From: Marinobacterium jannaschii DSM 6295
GTDB lineage: Bacteria > Pseudomonadota > Gammaproteobacteria > Pseudomonadales > Balneatricaceae
Reading direction: 5' to 3'
Assembly (NCBI RefSeq): GCF_000620085.1
Contig: NZ_JHVJ01000017.1
Span: forward strand, 75,008-139,007
Length of the DNA stretch: 64,000 bases
Positions 48,724-58,466 of this stretch are shown here, in pieces (the stretch's first letter is position 1; the number at the start of each line of letters is the position of its first letter). The translations under genes were made by a program, and so were the position numbers. Below the pieces are notes generated by a model, which was not told where the DNA came from, searched no databases, and saw only the letters and a list, made by a program, of their open reading frames with translations.

Positions 48724-48852
48724 TCAGCCCCTGTGCATTACCTGATCAACCATCGCCGCGAATTGAAAGTCTGCGTGCGATACACCTGTCATTAAAGTGC
48801 CAACAACAAAAACAACAACCAGCACCATGACCAGATCGGGTCCTTTTTTCAT
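48724..48852 (-). CDS. Small single-pass membrane peptide, hypothetical
   Basis: A 42-residue open frame not previously listed: MKKGPDLVMVLVVVFVVGTL at the start, ending QVMHRG. It has a short positive N terminus and one strongly hydrophobic helix (about residues 7-23), so N-in membrane insertion is likely. A candidate AGGAAG site lies 13 bases before the ATG. It is alone in the 738-base gap between fthC and gcvR and faces fthC. I do not recognise the family. Confidence 0.55.
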   Translation of the reverse strand: MKKGPDLVMVLVVVFVVGTLMTGVSHADFQFAAMVDQVMHRG

Positions 48853-49356
48853 TTTTAAGCCCAGCTTCCTGAGAACTGCTAAAACAAATTCAAACGGCAG
48901 TTTTGCCTAGCAGCGTATTCTTCCAGATTGAGACTTTTTTTCAAGCCACAATATTCTCTTTTCACTATTTTTATCGACAACTTTGCTGACAAATTTAGAA
49001 AAAAACGCGATTTCCGTAGAAAACAATAAAAAATGACCGACCAGATCGCTGCAATATGTCGGACATTAGCGACAGTTTTCAAAAACAAGGTTCCACGCCA
49101 GGCGGCAGATTCAAGCCAGAGGTATTAGGCCTTCAGGATTCAGCCACACTGAACAGTTAAAGAAGGATAAAAAACAGCACCCGTTTGAGGCAGCCGGCAA
49201 TGTGCTCAGCAGGCTGTGCAAAGCCGCATCCACCGTGGCAACAAAAATCGCCCCGTGGCTGCTGACTATTGGCAACAGAGTGTTATAGTGAATTTATAGC
49301 TAATCCCGGGTCGCAGGGGACAACGGCCCATCCCTCAGTAAAAACAGGAGTTTACC
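48853..49356. other. AT-rich intergenic region before gcvR
   Basis: No convincing gene is seen in these 504 bases on either strand. The first 230 bases are notably AT-rich, suggesting a promoter region for the small minus-strand peptide, and a TATAGT-like hexamer about 65 bases before gcvR could serve that gene. No repeat or clear operator was found. Confidence 0.4.
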
Positions 49357-49869
49357 ATGATGACATCTCTGGTATTGACCGTGATTGGCCCGGACAAGCC
49401 GGGTCTGGTCGAGATGCTGGCACAGACCATCAGCGACCATCAGGGCAATTGGCTGGAATCTGGCATGTCCCGCCTTGCTGGCAAGTTTGCCGGCATTCTG
49501 ATTGCACAGGTTCCAACAGATAAAGCAGATCAGCTCAGTGCAGCACTGCAGGAGCTGGATGGACAAGGCCTGAAAATCACCGTAGAGAAAACTGCCGACA
49601 GCAGCGAAGCGGCGCGCAAAACCTTTACCCTGGAGCTGGTTGGCCATGATAAGCCGGGCATCGTCCGCGATATCTCCCAGGCTCTGGCAAAGCGTAAAGT
49701 CAATGTAGAAAGACTGAATACCGAAGTGGTATCCGGCTCAATGTCTGCCGAACTGCTGTTCAAGGCTGAGGCAGAACTGTCCGCCGATCCTGCAACCGAC
49801 CTCAACGCCCTGCAGGAAGACCTGGAAGCGATCGCCAACGATCTGATGGTCGATATCACGCTGAACTAA
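49357..49869 (+). CDS. gcvR: Glycine cleavage repressor-like ACT protein GcvR
   Basis: A 170-residue protein with two ACT domains, beginning SLVLTVIGPDKPGLVEMLA and with the second domain at FTLELVGHDKPGIVRDISQ (about 90-108). GcvR binds glycine and antagonises GcvA in E. coli. The absence of bcp or dapA next to it and the distant gcvH make the target inferential. GGAG is present before the ATG pair. A shared terminator follows. Confidence 0.8.
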   Translation: MMTSLVLTVIGPDKPGLVEMLAQTISDHQGNWLESGMSRLAGKFAGILIAQVPTDKADQLSAALQELDGQGLKITVEKTADSSEAARKTFTLELVGHDKPGIVRDISQALAKRKVNVERLNTEVVSGSMSAELLFKAEAELSADPATDLNALQEDLEAIANDLMVDITLN

Positions 49870-49903
49870 GCTGAAAGCCCAAAGCCTCAAGCAGTAAAAA
49901 GTA

Positions 49904-49937
49904 AAAAGCCCCCGTTACCAAGGTAACGGGGGCTTTT
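49904..49937. terminator. Bidirectional terminator between gcvR and argH
   Basis: A 12-bp perfect stem (GCCCCCGTTACC/GGTAACGGGGGC) with a 2-base loop is flanked by an A run and a T run, serving gcvR and argH. Confidence 0.92.
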
Positions 49938-49975
49938 GCTTAGCGCGGCAGACTTAGAGCTTGCCGCTTTGTCAC

Positions 49976-51376
49976 TTATTCGACGTCGCGCTGGGCCAGT
50001 CTGGCGGCACCACGTTTCACCGCCGCACGCACCTGATCCGGTGCTGTACCGCCAATATGATCACGGGCGGCAACAGACCCTTCCAGCGTCAGCACTTCAA
50101 ATACATCCTGCTCGATGGTGTCGGAGAACTGAGCCAGCTCTTCCAGTGTCATCTCACCCAGGTCTTTGCTCTGCTCGATACCGTAGGCTACGGACTTACC
50201 CACGACCTCATGGGCATCACGGAATGGCATACCCTTACGCACCAGGTAATCTGCCAGGTCGGTAGCAGTGGAGAAACCACGCAGTGCAGCTTCACGCATA
50301 CTCTCTTTCTTCGCTTCCAGCGCCGGAACCATATCGGCAAAGGCACGCAGGCAGCCTTTAACGGTGTCGATCGCGTCGAACAGCGGCTCTTTGTCTTCCT
50401 GGTTATCCTTGTTGTACGCCAGTGGCTGCGACTTCATCAGGGTCAGCAGGCTCATCAGGTGACCATAGACACGGCCGGACTTGCCACGGACCAGCTCAGG
50501 CACATCCGGGTTCTTCTTCTGCGGCATAATAGAAGAGCCGGTGCAGAAGCGGTCTGGCAGGTCGATAAAGTCGAACTGGGCCGAAGTCCACAGCACCAGC
50601 TCTTCAGACATTCGGGTCATATGCATCAGCAGGATGCTGGAAGCGGCACAGAACTCGATTGCGAAGTCACGGTCGGAAACCGCATCCAGGGAGTTCTCAG
50701 CCGGCGCATTGAAGCCCAGCAGCTCGCAGGTTACATCACGCTCGATCGGGTAAGTGGTACCCGCCAGGGCGGCAGCACCCAGCGGCATCACATTGGCACG
50801 TTCGCGGCAGTCTTCGAAACGGCCGTAGTCACGGCTCAGCATCTCAAACCAGGCCATCAGGTGATGACCAAAAGTCACCGGCTGCGCAGTCTGCAGGTGG
50901 GTGAAGCCCGGCATAATTGTATCAGCTTCGCGTTCTGCAACCGTCAGCAGGCCCTGCTGCAGGCGGGTAATTTCGGACAGTACCAGATCGATCTCATCAC
51001 GCAGGTAAAGACGGATATCGGTCGCCACCTGATCGTTACGGGAACGGCCAGTATGCAGTTTCTTACCGGTGATACCGATTTTCTTGGTCAGCGCCGCTTC
51101 AATGTTCATATGCACATCTTCCAGTGCAACCGACCATTCGAACTCACCCCGTTCGATCTCAATACGGATCTCTTCCAGACCACGCAGGATATCGTCGCGC
51201 TCAGCGTCGGTCAGCACGCCAACCTTGGCCAGCATTTTGGCGTGAGCAATAGACCCGCGGATATCCTGCAGGTACATGCGCTGATCAAACTCTACGGATG
51301 CGGTAAAACGGGCTACGAAAGCATCGGTTGGCTCGCTGAAACGGCCACCCCATTGCTGGTTGGTCTTGTCACTCAT
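49976..51376 (-). CDS. argH: Argininosuccinate lyase
   Basis: Last step of arginine synthesis, splitting argininosuccinate to arginine and fumarate. The 466-residue enzyme has [18 protein letters not shown] and the fumarase-superfamily signature [12 protein letters not shown]. It is divergent from hemC, an arrangement common in gammaproteobacteria. No other arg gene is nearby. Confidence 0.97.
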   Translation of the reverse strand: MSDKTNQQWGGRFSEPTDAFVARFTASVEFDQRMYLQDIRGSIAHAKMLAKVGVLTDAERDDILRGLEEIRIEIERGEFEWSVALEDVHMNIEAALTKKIGITGKKLHTGRSRNDQVATDIRLYLRDEIDLVLSEITRLQQGLLTVAEREADTIMPGFTHLQTAQPVTFGHHLMAWFEMLSRDYGRFEDCRERANVMPLGAAALAGTTYPIERDVTCELLGFNAPAENSLDAVSDRDFAIEFCAASSILLMHMTRMSEELVLWTSAQFDFIDLPDRFCTGSSIMPQKKNPDVPELVRGKSGRVYGHLMSLLTLMKSQPLAYNKDNQEDKEPLFDAIDTVKGCLRAFADMVPALEAKKESMREAALRGFSTATDLADYLVRKGMPFRDAHEVVGKSVAYGIEQSKDLGEMTLEELAQFSDTIEQDVFEVLTLEGSVAARDHIGGTAPDQVRAAVKRGAARLAQRDVE

Positions 51377-51425
51377 CGGATAACCTCAACTGAGACAGCT
51401 ACTGGCTGCGTGAAATCAATTTGCG

Positions 51426-51434
51426 CGCATTATA
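51426..51434 (-). promoter_or_regulatory. Extended -10 promoter candidate of argH
   Basis: On the minus strand TATAAT (51434-51429) is preceded by TG and one base, the extended -10 form. No good -35 is present. The distance to the argH ATG is about 52 bases. I saw no clear ArgR operator. Confidence 0.5.
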
Positions 51435-51447
51435 TCACGCTCCCTTT

Positions 51448-51476
51448 TTATCGCCCCTCCTTCGATCTGCTACAAT
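51448..51476 (+). promoter_or_regulatory. Candidate promoter of hemC operon
   Basis: TTATCG (51448-51453) and TACAAT (51471-51476) are separated by 17 bases, 56 bases before the hemC ATG. The -35 is weak. Confidence 0.5.
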
Positions 51477-51531
51477 CGCCGCCAGACCGAAAATTTACCG
51501 TTGTTGCCCATCGGGCCTGAAGGATTCCATC

Positions 51532-52473
51532 ATGAGTCGAACTATCCGCATTGCGACCCGCAAGAGCCTGCTGGCATTGTGGCAAGCCGAATACGTCAAA
51601 GCCGAGCTGGAAAAGCACCATCCCGGACTGAATGTCGAACTGGTACCGATGGTATCCCGCGGCGACAAGATCCTCGACACTCCGCTGGCCAAGGTGGGCG
51701 GTAAAGGCCTGTTCGTGAAAGAACTGGAAACCGCGATGCTGGAAAACCGTGCCGATATCGCCGTGCACTCGATGAAAGACGTACCGATGGAGTTTCCGGC
51801 CGGACTGGGACTGGCCGTGATCTGTCCGCGCGAACGTCCCACCGACGCTTTCGTATCAAACAACTACAAACACTTTGACGACCTTCCGGCCGGTGCTGTT
51901 GTCGGCACCTCCTCCCTGCGCCGTGAGGCCCAGCTGCGTGAGCGTCGTCCCGACCTGCAGATCAAATGGCTGCGCGGCAACGTTCAGACCCGCCTCGGCA
52001 AACTGGATAACGGCGACTATGACGCCATCATCCTGGCTACGGCCGGCCTGCTACGCCTGAAACTGGACGAGCGCATCACCCACGAGATCACCCCTGAGGA
52101 CAGCCTTCCCGCGGGCGGCCAGGGCGCCGTGGGTATCGAGTGCCGTAGCGACGACGCTGAACTGATCGCACTGCTGCAGCCACTGCATCATCAGGAAACC
52201 GCCTGGCGGGTAAAGGCTGAGCGCGCTATGAACCGTCGCCTGGAAGGCGGCTGTCAGGTTCCGATCGCCTGCTATGCCACCCTGAATGAAGATAATTCAG
52301 AGCTTTATCTGCGCGGCCTGGTCGCCCGCCCGGATGGCACAGAGATCCTGCGGGATGAGCAGCGCGGTAAACCGCAGGACGGCGAACAGATCGGCATTGA
52401 GGTCGCCGAGCGACTGCTGGCCGACGGTGCCGATGTAATCCTGAAAGAAGTTTACAGCCAGGGCGATGAGTAA
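51532..52473 (+). CDS. hemC: Porphobilinogen deaminase (hydroxymethylbilane synthase)
   Basis: Polymerises four porphobilinogens to hydroxymethylbilane. The 313-residue enzyme has the E. coli length, [21 protein letters not shown] near the start, and Cys241 in [12 protein letters not shown] that carries the dipyrromethane cofactor. The ATG at 51532 gives [12 protein letters not shown]. It overlaps hemD by eight bases. Confidence 0.98.
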   Translation: MSRTIRIATRKSLLALWQAEYVKAELEKHHPGLNVELVPMVSRGDKILDTPLAKVGGKGLFVKELETAMLENRADIAVHSMKDVPMEFPAGLGLAVICPRERPTDAFVSNNYKHFDDLPAGAVVGTSSLRREAQLRERRPDLQIKWLRGNVQTRLGKLDNGDYDAIILATAGLLRLKLDERITHEITPEDSLPAGGQGAVGIECRSDDAELIALLQPLHHQETAWRVKAERAMNRRLEGGCQVPIACYATLNEDNSELYLRGLVARPDGTEILRDEQRGKPQDGEQIGIEVAERLLADGADVILKEVYSQGDE

Positions 52474-53251
52474 GCAGATGCTGGGCGGTAAGCGGGTGCT
52501 CGTCACCCGTCCGCCTCATCAGGCGCACGGCCAGCTGCAGCGGCTGCAACAGCTGGGTGCCGACGCTGTAGCCTTTCCATTGCTGGAGATCCGGCCGATT
52601 GATACAGCCGCGCCACAGTTCCAGCCCGCCAAGTCCTGTATGCTGGACCTGGATCTCTATCACAGCGTTATCTTTGTCAGCGCCAACGCAGCCCGCTTCG
52701 GCGCCAGCTGGATTGATGACTACTGGCCGCAGCTGCCGCTGGGAGTTAATTTTCTGGCGGTCGGGCAGAAGACAGCTGCTACATTAAGTGACTATGGTAT
52801 AGATGCCTGCCCAAACCCGTTCGGGTACGATTCAGAAGCACTGTTAAATGCCGCACCTCTGCAACAGATTGCAGGTGAGCGCATCTTGATCGTGCGCGGT
52901 ATCGGAGGCCGGGAGAAGCTGGCAGAGGAACTTTCAGCCCGTGGCGCTAAGGTAGATTACGCAGAACTCTATCAACGTTGCCCTCCCCCCTATTGCGACG
53001 ACGCCGTCAGTAGTACACTTTATGACCCGGTGCCTGACGCAGTTATTATTACGAGTGGCAATGCACTTGAGAATCTGCTGAGTATAGCTGCGGGAAGTAA
53101 CAGACAGTTTGATACGGCGCCACTGCTTGCCTGCCAGTTAGTGGTGCCCAGCAAACGAATAGAGCAGCTGGCAAAAACTGCGGGCTTTACCCGAATTAAA
53201 ACAGCGGCGGGTCCTGACGACCAGTCAATGACGGACGCGCTGTTGCCTTAA
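52466..53251 (+). CDS. hemD: Uroporphyrinogen-III synthase
   Basis: Closes hydroxymethylbilane with ring D inversion. The 261 residues have [13 protein letters not shown] near the start, [11 protein letters not shown], and [13 protein letters not shown] in the second lobe; the family is weakly conserved, so the hemC-hemX context supports the call. Confidence 0.92.
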   Translation: MSKQMLGGKRVLVTRPPHQAHGQLQRLQQLGADAVAFPLLEIRPIDTAAPQFQPAKSCMLDLDLYHSVIFVSANAARFGASWIDDYWPQLPLGVNFLAVGQKTAATLSDYGIDACPNPFGYDSEALLNAAPLQQIAGERILIVRGIGGREKLAEELSARGAKVDYAELYQRCPPPYCDDAVSSTLYDPVPDAVIITSGNALENLLSIAAGSNRQFDTAPLLACQLVVPSKRIEQLAKTAGFTRIKTAAGPDDQSMTDALLP

Positions 53252-53271
53252 AATTATGCGGAAGTCGATAC

Positions 53272-54474
53272 ATGAGCGATAAAGATAAGAAACTCCAGGA
53301 CGAGCAGACACAGGATGCCGAAATCATTGAAGCTGAGGTGATTGAAAACGATCAACCTGAGTCCGGTGACGACACTAAGGACACTTCTTCCTCCACGTCT
53401 CAGCCCGTCGCCAGCCAGGCAGCCGATAAGCAGCCTGCAACCTGGCCTGGAAAGGTCGCACTGGTGCTGTCCATCGCGGCCCTGGGTGCATCAGGCTACC
53501 TGTACTGGTTGTCCATGCAGCAGAATGCCGCCAGCCAGGCGCTGGAAGCCTCTATTAAAAGCCGTGTCGAAGGCTCGATCACCGATGCCCGCGGCAGTAT
53601 CGACAGCTCACTGGCCAGCATGAACCAGAAGCTGGGCCAGCTGCAGTCAGCAGCCGGTAACGACCGCCAGAACGTAGAAGCTCTGCAGCAGCGCGTCACC
53701 CTGGCAGTACAGCAGATCAGTGCCCGCCAGCAGAATACCCGCAAAGACTGGCTGATGGCCGAAGTGGAATACCTGCTGCGCCTGGCTAACCAGCGCGTGC
53801 TGATGGAACAGACCCCTGAAGGCGCCCTGGCACTGCTGAAATCAGCCGACAAGATCCTGAAAGAGACTGATGATGTCTCAATCTATGAAGTACGCAAAGC
53901 ACTGGCAGCCGATATCGCAGCACTGGAAGCGACACCGCGGCTGGATACAGAAGGCCTGTTCCTGCAGCTGAGCGCCCTCAACAATCAGGTTGAGAATCTG
54001 CGCCTGATCCCGCTGACAGAACAACGCGAGCTGCCGGAGTTGCTGCAGGAGATTACTCCGGAAGCGGTCGAAGCCTCACTGGGTGCAGACCTGAAAGCCT
54101 CCTGGGGCAAAGCGGTGGACAAGTTTAACCAGCTGATCGTGATCAACCATCGCGACGAACCGGTAAAACCGCTGCTCTCCCCTGAACAGACTTACTACCT
54201 GCAGCAGAATCTGCATCTGATGCTGGAAGAAGCCCAGCTGGCCCTGTTGCAGCGCAAGCAAGGCTCCTACACCGGCAGCCTGGAGAAAGCCGAAGGCTGG
54301 ATTGGCACTTACTTCGAAGCTAAGGACGCCACCACCCAGGCCCTGCTGCGCGGTATCGGTGAGCTGAAGCAGATTAACGTCAATCCAGAGATGCCAGACA
54401 TTTCCGGTTCCCTGAATACGCACAAGGACTACCTGCAGCGTATGACCAAACTGAAGGAAGAGGGAGCAGCCTGA
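53272..54474 (+). CDS. hemX: HemX, membrane-anchored coiled-coil protein
   Basis: A 400-residue protein with an acidic, Ser/Thr-rich N-terminal tail, one transmembrane segment (about residues 62-83) and a long periplasmic coiled-coil region. It was once annotated as uroporphyrinogen-III C-methyltransferase, but it has no SAM site. The exact role in heme synthesis is unsettled. It overlaps hemY by one base (TGATG). Confidence 0.9.
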   Translation: MSDKDKKLQDEQTQDAEIIEAEVIENDQPESGDDTKDTSSSTSQPVASQAADKQPATWPGKVALVLSIAALGASGYLYWLSMQQNAASQALEASIKSRVEGSITDARGSIDSSLASMNQKLGQLQSAAGNDRQNVEALQQRVTLAVQQISARQQNTRKDWLMAEVEYLLRLANQRVLMEQTPEGALALLKSADKILKETDDVSIYEVRKALAADIAALEATPRLDTEGLFLQLSALNNQVENLRLIPLTEQRELPELLQEITPEAVEASLGADLKASWGKAVDKFNQLIVINHRDEPVKPLLSPEQTYYLQQNLHLMLEEAQLALLQRKQGSYTGSLEKAEGWIGTYFEAKDATTQALLRGIGELKQINVNPEMPDISGSLNTHKDYLQRMTKLKEEGAA

Positions 54475-55724
54475 TGAAAAAACTGTTCCTGTTTCTGCTG
54501 ATCATGCTGGTCGCCGGTGCATGGATCGGCGAAAAAATGGTGCAGGACCCGGGTTATGTCCTGCTGGCCTATAACGAATCCACACTGGAGACCAGTCTCT
54601 GGGTACTGCTGGTGGTTACTGCCATCGGTTTCGTCCTGCTGCACTGGCTGGTTAACCTGTTCTTCCGCTTCCGCCTGCCAACCAGTGTGCTGAAAGACTG
54701 GAGCGACGACCGTCACCAGGTTATCGCTCAGCGTAAGACCCTGAAAGGTCTGATGGCACTGTCCGAAGGTAACTGGCCGAAAGCTCAGAAGCTGCTGAGC
54801 CAGGCGGCCGAACGCTCCGAACTGCCCCTGGTGAACTACCTTGCAGCGGCCCAGGCCGCCCATGAGCAGGGCCAGGGCCAGCAGTCCGACTATCTGCTGC
54901 AACAGGCACGTGAGACCACACCTGAGGCTGAAGTTGCGGTCGGTATCGTCCAGTCTCAGATTCAGCTGTCGCGCGGCGAACTGGAGCCGTGCCTGGCTAA
55001 CCTGCTGAAACTGCGCCAGCTGGCACCGAAAAACAGCGTTATCCTGAAACTGCTGAAAGACGTACAGATCCGCCTTGGGGACTGGGAAGCGGTATCCCGC
55101 CTGCTGCCTGAGCTGAAGAAGGTGAATGCCCTGCCTGCCGATGAGATCGCCCAGCTGGAACATACCAGCCACCTGCGTCGCATCGAAAGCAGTGTTGAAG
55201 CCCTGCCGGTCGAAACGGAAGACAGCGATCGCATCAAAGCCCTGACCCAGGCCTGGAGTGCAACGCCAAAGGCAGCGCTGGAAGATGGCACCCTGGTCAA
55301 CCGCTACACCGACCTGCTACTGGAACTGGGTGGAGAGAATCAGGCCGAGCAAACCCTGCGTGAGCTGATCAAGCAGCAGTGGAACGACAGCCTGGTGAAC
55401 CTCTACGGCCGCATCGCCTCTGAAGACCCGGCCAAGCAGCTGGATCAGGCCCGCAGCTGGGCGAAGAAAAACCCGGACAGCGCCGACCTGATGCTGACCC
55501 TGGGTCGCCTGTCACTGCGTAACCAACACTGGGGACAGGCGGTAAAATACTTTGAGGAGAGTTTCCAGATCGAGCCACGCGCCGAAAACCTGGCCGAACT
55601 GACACGCTTACTGCGCCATATGGGCGAAGAGCGTCGGGTTGAGCAACTACTGCAGAGCAACCTGACTCTGGTGGCCGGAGGCTTGCCGGAACTGCCAATG
55701 CCAGAGGCGGCCGCCACCTCCTGA
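54474..55724 (+). CDS. hemY: HemY-family membrane protein
   Basis: A 416-residue protein with two N-terminal hydrophobic segments (about residues 3-18 and 42-62) separated by ESTLETSLW and followed by TPR-like repeats. This is the proteobacterial HemY, unrelated to the protoporphyrinogen oxidase of the same name. It is last in hemCDXY and ends at a terminator. Confidence 0.92.
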   Translation: MKKLFLFLLIMLVAGAWIGEKMVQDPGYVLLAYNESTLETSLWVLLVVTAIGFVLLHWLVNLFFRFRLPTSVLKDWSDDRHQVIAQRKTLKGLMALSEGNWPKAQKLLSQAAERSELPLVNYLAAAQAAHEQGQGQQSDYLLQQARETTPEAEVAVGIVQSQIQLSRGELEPCLANLLKLRQLAPKNSVILKLLKDVQIRLGDWEAVSRLLPELKKVNALPADEIAQLEHTSHLRRIESSVEALPVETEDSDRIKALTQAWSATPKAALEDGTLVNRYTDLLLELGGENQAEQTLRELIKQQWNDSLVNLYGRIASEDPAKQLDQARSWAKKNPDSADLMLTLGRLSLRNQHWGQAVKYFEESFQIEPRAENLAELTRLLRHMGEERRVEQLLQSNLTLVAGGLPELPMPEAAATS

Positions 55725-55742
55725 TAGCAATATCAGCGCAAT

Positions 55743-55770
55743 AAAAAAGGACGCCTCGGCGTCCTTTTTT
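55743..55770. terminator. Bidirectional terminator after hemY
   Basis: An 8-bp stem (AGGACGCC/GGCGTCCT) with a very short loop is flanked by A6 and T6 runs. It also serves the convergent ferredoxin reductase gene. Confidence 0.9.
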
Positions 55771-55791
55771 ATTGCAGCCCGCTCAGCCCGT

Positions 55792-56850
55792 TCAGGCTTT
55801 CGCCGGCCTTGGCGCATAGGCAAACACATCGGCATGCATATGAGCCGCGTCGAAACCACGTGCCTCACAGGCATCCAGCAACGCATAGACCATACCCGGT
55901 GAGCCACTGGTAAGGATCTCGACATTGTCAAAGTCATCAAAATCTTCCAGAACGGCATCCGGCAGCAGGCCGGTACGTCCCTGCCAGTCGGTACTGCTCT
56001 CCGGCTCGGAAACCACCGCATGGAACATCACATTTGTGTGCTCACGCTGCCACTGTTCAGGCAATTTCGCCAGATAAAGATCCGCAGCTTCACGCACGCC
56101 CCAGTAGATATGGATCGGGTTAGAACACTGGTTCGCCAGCAGATGCTCACAGACACTCTTGATCTGGGAGAAACCGGTACTGGCCGCCGCCAGGATGACC
56201 CGGGTATCCGCCCGCAGATCCTGCGCCTGAATGTAGCAGTCACCTTTTGGCAACTCGATCTCAACGCTCGGGCTGTTCTGCAGATGCTCCATCACCGCAT
56301 TGGAGGTCTCGCTTTCGGCCATATGCCGGATATGCAGCTCCAGGTCGCGGCTCTGATCCGGTGCGCTGCCAATGGAAAACGGCACCTTACGGCCTGATGG
56401 CAGGCAGATTTCCAGGTACTGTCCGGCATGAAACTCAATCGCATGACTGTTGGTCGCCGGCAGATGCAGGCGCACACGATAGACATCATGGTTTAGCGGC
56501 TCAACCGCCGTAATGTCACAAACCAGTTTTTTCACCAATTGTTCTCCGGGGACTCTGAGCCCTTCTATTTTCACCCTAATATCCTGCAGCGGCACTGAGG
56601 TACAGGCCAGAGCCCGAACGGTTTTCCCTGATGGCTGATTATTATTTTCCAGGGTACAAAGCGGGTATCGCTGCTGCACGCAACCGCTGAGCAGCTCAAC
56701 CTCACAGATTTCACAAACACCGTTCCGGCAGCTACGGCGCATACGGTAGCCATGCCGCTCCAGAGTCGCCAGCACTGTTTCGCCAGCGTCAGCCTGAAGC
56801 ACAAGCCCCAGGCCGTCTAATTCTATCTGATGGCCGCTAGCCGCAGCCAT
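55792..56850 (-). CDS. 2Fe-2S ferredoxin-type NAD(P)H reductase, ubiD-linked
   Basis: A 352-residue modular reductase: N-terminal plant-type ferredoxin (Cys41, Cys46, Cys49 in CRNGVCEIC and Cys83), then a FAD domain with FSIGSAP and an NAD domain with the LAAASTGFSQIKS motif. It resembles CDP-6-deoxy-3,4-glucoseen reductase and Fre-type flavin reductases. The residue before the PFS of the FAD motif is Val rather than the usual Arg. I chose the ATG at 56850, coupled to the ubiD stop (TGATG); an ATG nine codons upstream is also open. A role supplying reduced flavin to UbiD/UbiX chemistry is possible but unproven. Confidence 0.82.
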   Translation of the reverse strand: MAAASGHQIELDGLGLVLQADAGETVLATLERHGYRMRRSCRNGVCEICEVELLSGCVQQRYPLCTLENNNQPSGKTVRALACTSVPLQDIRVKIEGLRVPGEQLVKKLVCDITAVEPLNHDVYRVRLHLPATNSHAIEFHAGQYLEICLPSGRKVPFSIGSAPDQSRDLELHIRHMAESETSNAVMEHLQNSPSVEIELPKGDCYIQAQDLRADTRVILAAASTGFSQIKSVCEHLLANQCSNPIHIYWGVREAADLYLAKLPEQWQREHTNVMFHAVVSEPESSTDWQGRTGLLPDAVLEDFDDFDNVEILTSGSPGMVYALLDACEARGFDAAHMHADVFAYAPRPAKA

Positions 56851-58328
56851 CAGTCCATGATCCCCAATTCGTCCCATATAGCGTCGACCCGCTGCTTGAT
56901 CGCCGGGTCCATCACTATCGGCTCACCCCATTCTCGGCTGGTTTCGCCTTCCCACTTATTGGTGGCATCCATCCCCATCTTTGACCCCAGCCCCGATACC
57001 GGGGAGGCGAAGTCGAGATAGTCGATCGGCGTATTGTCGATCATGGTGGTATCGCGCTGCGGATCCATCCGCGTGGTGATCGCCCAGATCACATCGTTCC
57101 AGTCCCGGGCATTGATATCGTCATCGCAGACAATCACAAACTTGGTATACATAAACTGGCGCAGGAATGACCATACGCCCAGCATGATACGCTTGGCATG
57201 CCCCGGATATTGCTTCTTAATCGTCACCACCGCCATACGGTAGGAGCAGCCTTCCGGCGGCAGGTAGAAATCAACAATCTCCGGAAACTGCTTCTGTAAA
57301 ATCGGTACGAAGACCTCGTTCAGCGCCACGCCAAGGATTGCCGGCTCATCCGGTGGCCGTCCGGTATAGGTGCTGTGATAGATCGGACGGTTACGGTGGG
57401 TAATCCGCTCAACGGTAAATACCGGGAAGCTGTCCACTTCGTTGTAGTAACCAGTATGGTCGCCAAACGGCCCTTCGTCAGCCATCTCCTCCGGATCAAT
57501 GTAGCCTTCGAGGATAAACTCGGCACTGGCAGGCACCTGCAGGTCGCTGCCCAGACACTGTGCCACCTCAGTTTTACCGCCCCGCAGCAGGCCGGCGAAA
57601 GCATACTCGGAAAGGGTATCCGGCACCGGCGTCACAGCGCCGAGAATGGTCGCAGGATCGGCTCCCAGCGCCACCGCCACGGGAAATTTTTCGCCCGGAT
57701 GGGTCTCTTTCCACTCGCGGAAGTCCAGCGCCCCGCCACGATGCGCCAGCCAGCGCATGATCAGCTTATTCTTACCGATCAGCTGCTGGCGGTAGATACC
57801 CAGATTCTGACGGCTCTTATTCGGCCCACGGGTAATAACCAGCGGCCAGGTCACCAGCGGAGCGGCATCGCCCGGCCAGCAGGTCTGGATCGGCAGTTTA
57901 TAGAGATCGACCTCATCGCCTTCCAGCACATGTTTCTGACAGGCCGCTGACTTTACCACCTTAGGTCCCATATTCAGCACCTGCTTATACAGCGGCAGCT
58001 TCTCCCAGGCATCTTTCATGCCCTTGGGAGGCTCCGGCTCCTTCAGCTGCGACAGCAGCTTGCCAACCTCACGCAGGGCCTCGACGCTGTTTTCACCCAT
58101 CCCCAGCGCCACCCGTTCCGGCGTACCGAACAGGTTGGCCAGTACCGGATAGTCATAGCCTTTGGGGGTTTCAAACAGCAGCGCCGGGCCGCCGGCACGC
58201 AGGGTACGATCAGAAATCTCTGTCATTTCCAGCACAGGATCGATCTCCTGGCTGATACGCTTCAACTCACCACGTGCTTCAAGCATCTGTATGAAGTCAC
58301 GCAGATCTTTATATTTTGGTGTAGACAT
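56850..58328 (-). CDS. ubiD: 3-octaprenyl-4-hydroxybenzoate decarboxylase UbiD
   Basis: Prenylated-FMN-dependent decarboxylase of ubiquinone synthesis. The 492-residue protein has family landmarks GQNLGIYR-type segment [25 protein letters not shown], and the downstream [18 protein letters not shown] signature. It is last but one in a two-gene unit with the ferredoxin reductase. ubiX is not in the window. Confidence 0.96.
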   Translation of the reverse strand: MSTPKYKDLRDFIQMLEARGELKRISQEIDPVLEMTEISDRTLRAGGPALLFETPKGYDYPVLANLFGTPERVALGMGENSVEALREVGKLLSQLKEPEPPKGMKDAWEKLPLYKQVLNMGPKVVKSAACQKHVLEGDEVDLYKLPIQTCWPGDAAPLVTWPLVITRGPNKSRQNLGIYRQQLIGKNKLIMRWLAHRGGALDFREWKETHPGEKFPVAVALGADPATILGAVTPVPDTLSEYAFAGLLRGGKTEVAQCLGSDLQVPASAEFILEGYIDPEEMADEGPFGDHTGYYNEVDSFPVFTVERITHRNRPIYHSTYTGRPPDEPAILGVALNEVFVPILQKQFPEIVDFYLPPEGCSYRMAVVTIKKQYPGHAKRIMLGVWSFLRQFMYTKFVIVCDDDINARDWNDVIWAITTRMDPQRDTTMIDNTPIDYLDFASPVSGLGSKMGMDATNKWEGETSREWGEPIVMDPAIKQRVDAIWDELGIMD

Positions 58329-58423
58329 GGGTGAATAGCTCTGGACTGGACGCTTCGGGCGAAAACCGGGGGGAGCGGTTTTATACTCAGCGCAAACGCG
58401 CTTCAGCTACCGCACAACCATAA

Positions 58424-58452
58424 AAAAGGGCAAGCATAAGCTCACCCTTTCT
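58424..58452 (-). terminator. Intrinsic terminator after rho
   Basis: On the minus strand GGGTGAGC-TTAT-GCTTGCCC (8 bp with two wobble pairs) is followed by a T run, 15 bases after the rho stop codon. Confidence 0.8.
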
Positions 58453-58466
58453 TTACGCAGAAACGC

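Noticed and set aside
48879..49088. 69-residue minus-strand frame in the AT-rich gap
   Set aside because: Lys/Leu/Phe-rich composition follows from AT-rich DNA, with no ribosome site or recognisable domain.
53272..54474. hemX as uroporphyrinogen-III C-methyltransferase
   Set aside because: No SAM-binding motif is present; the protein is a membrane-anchored coiled coil.
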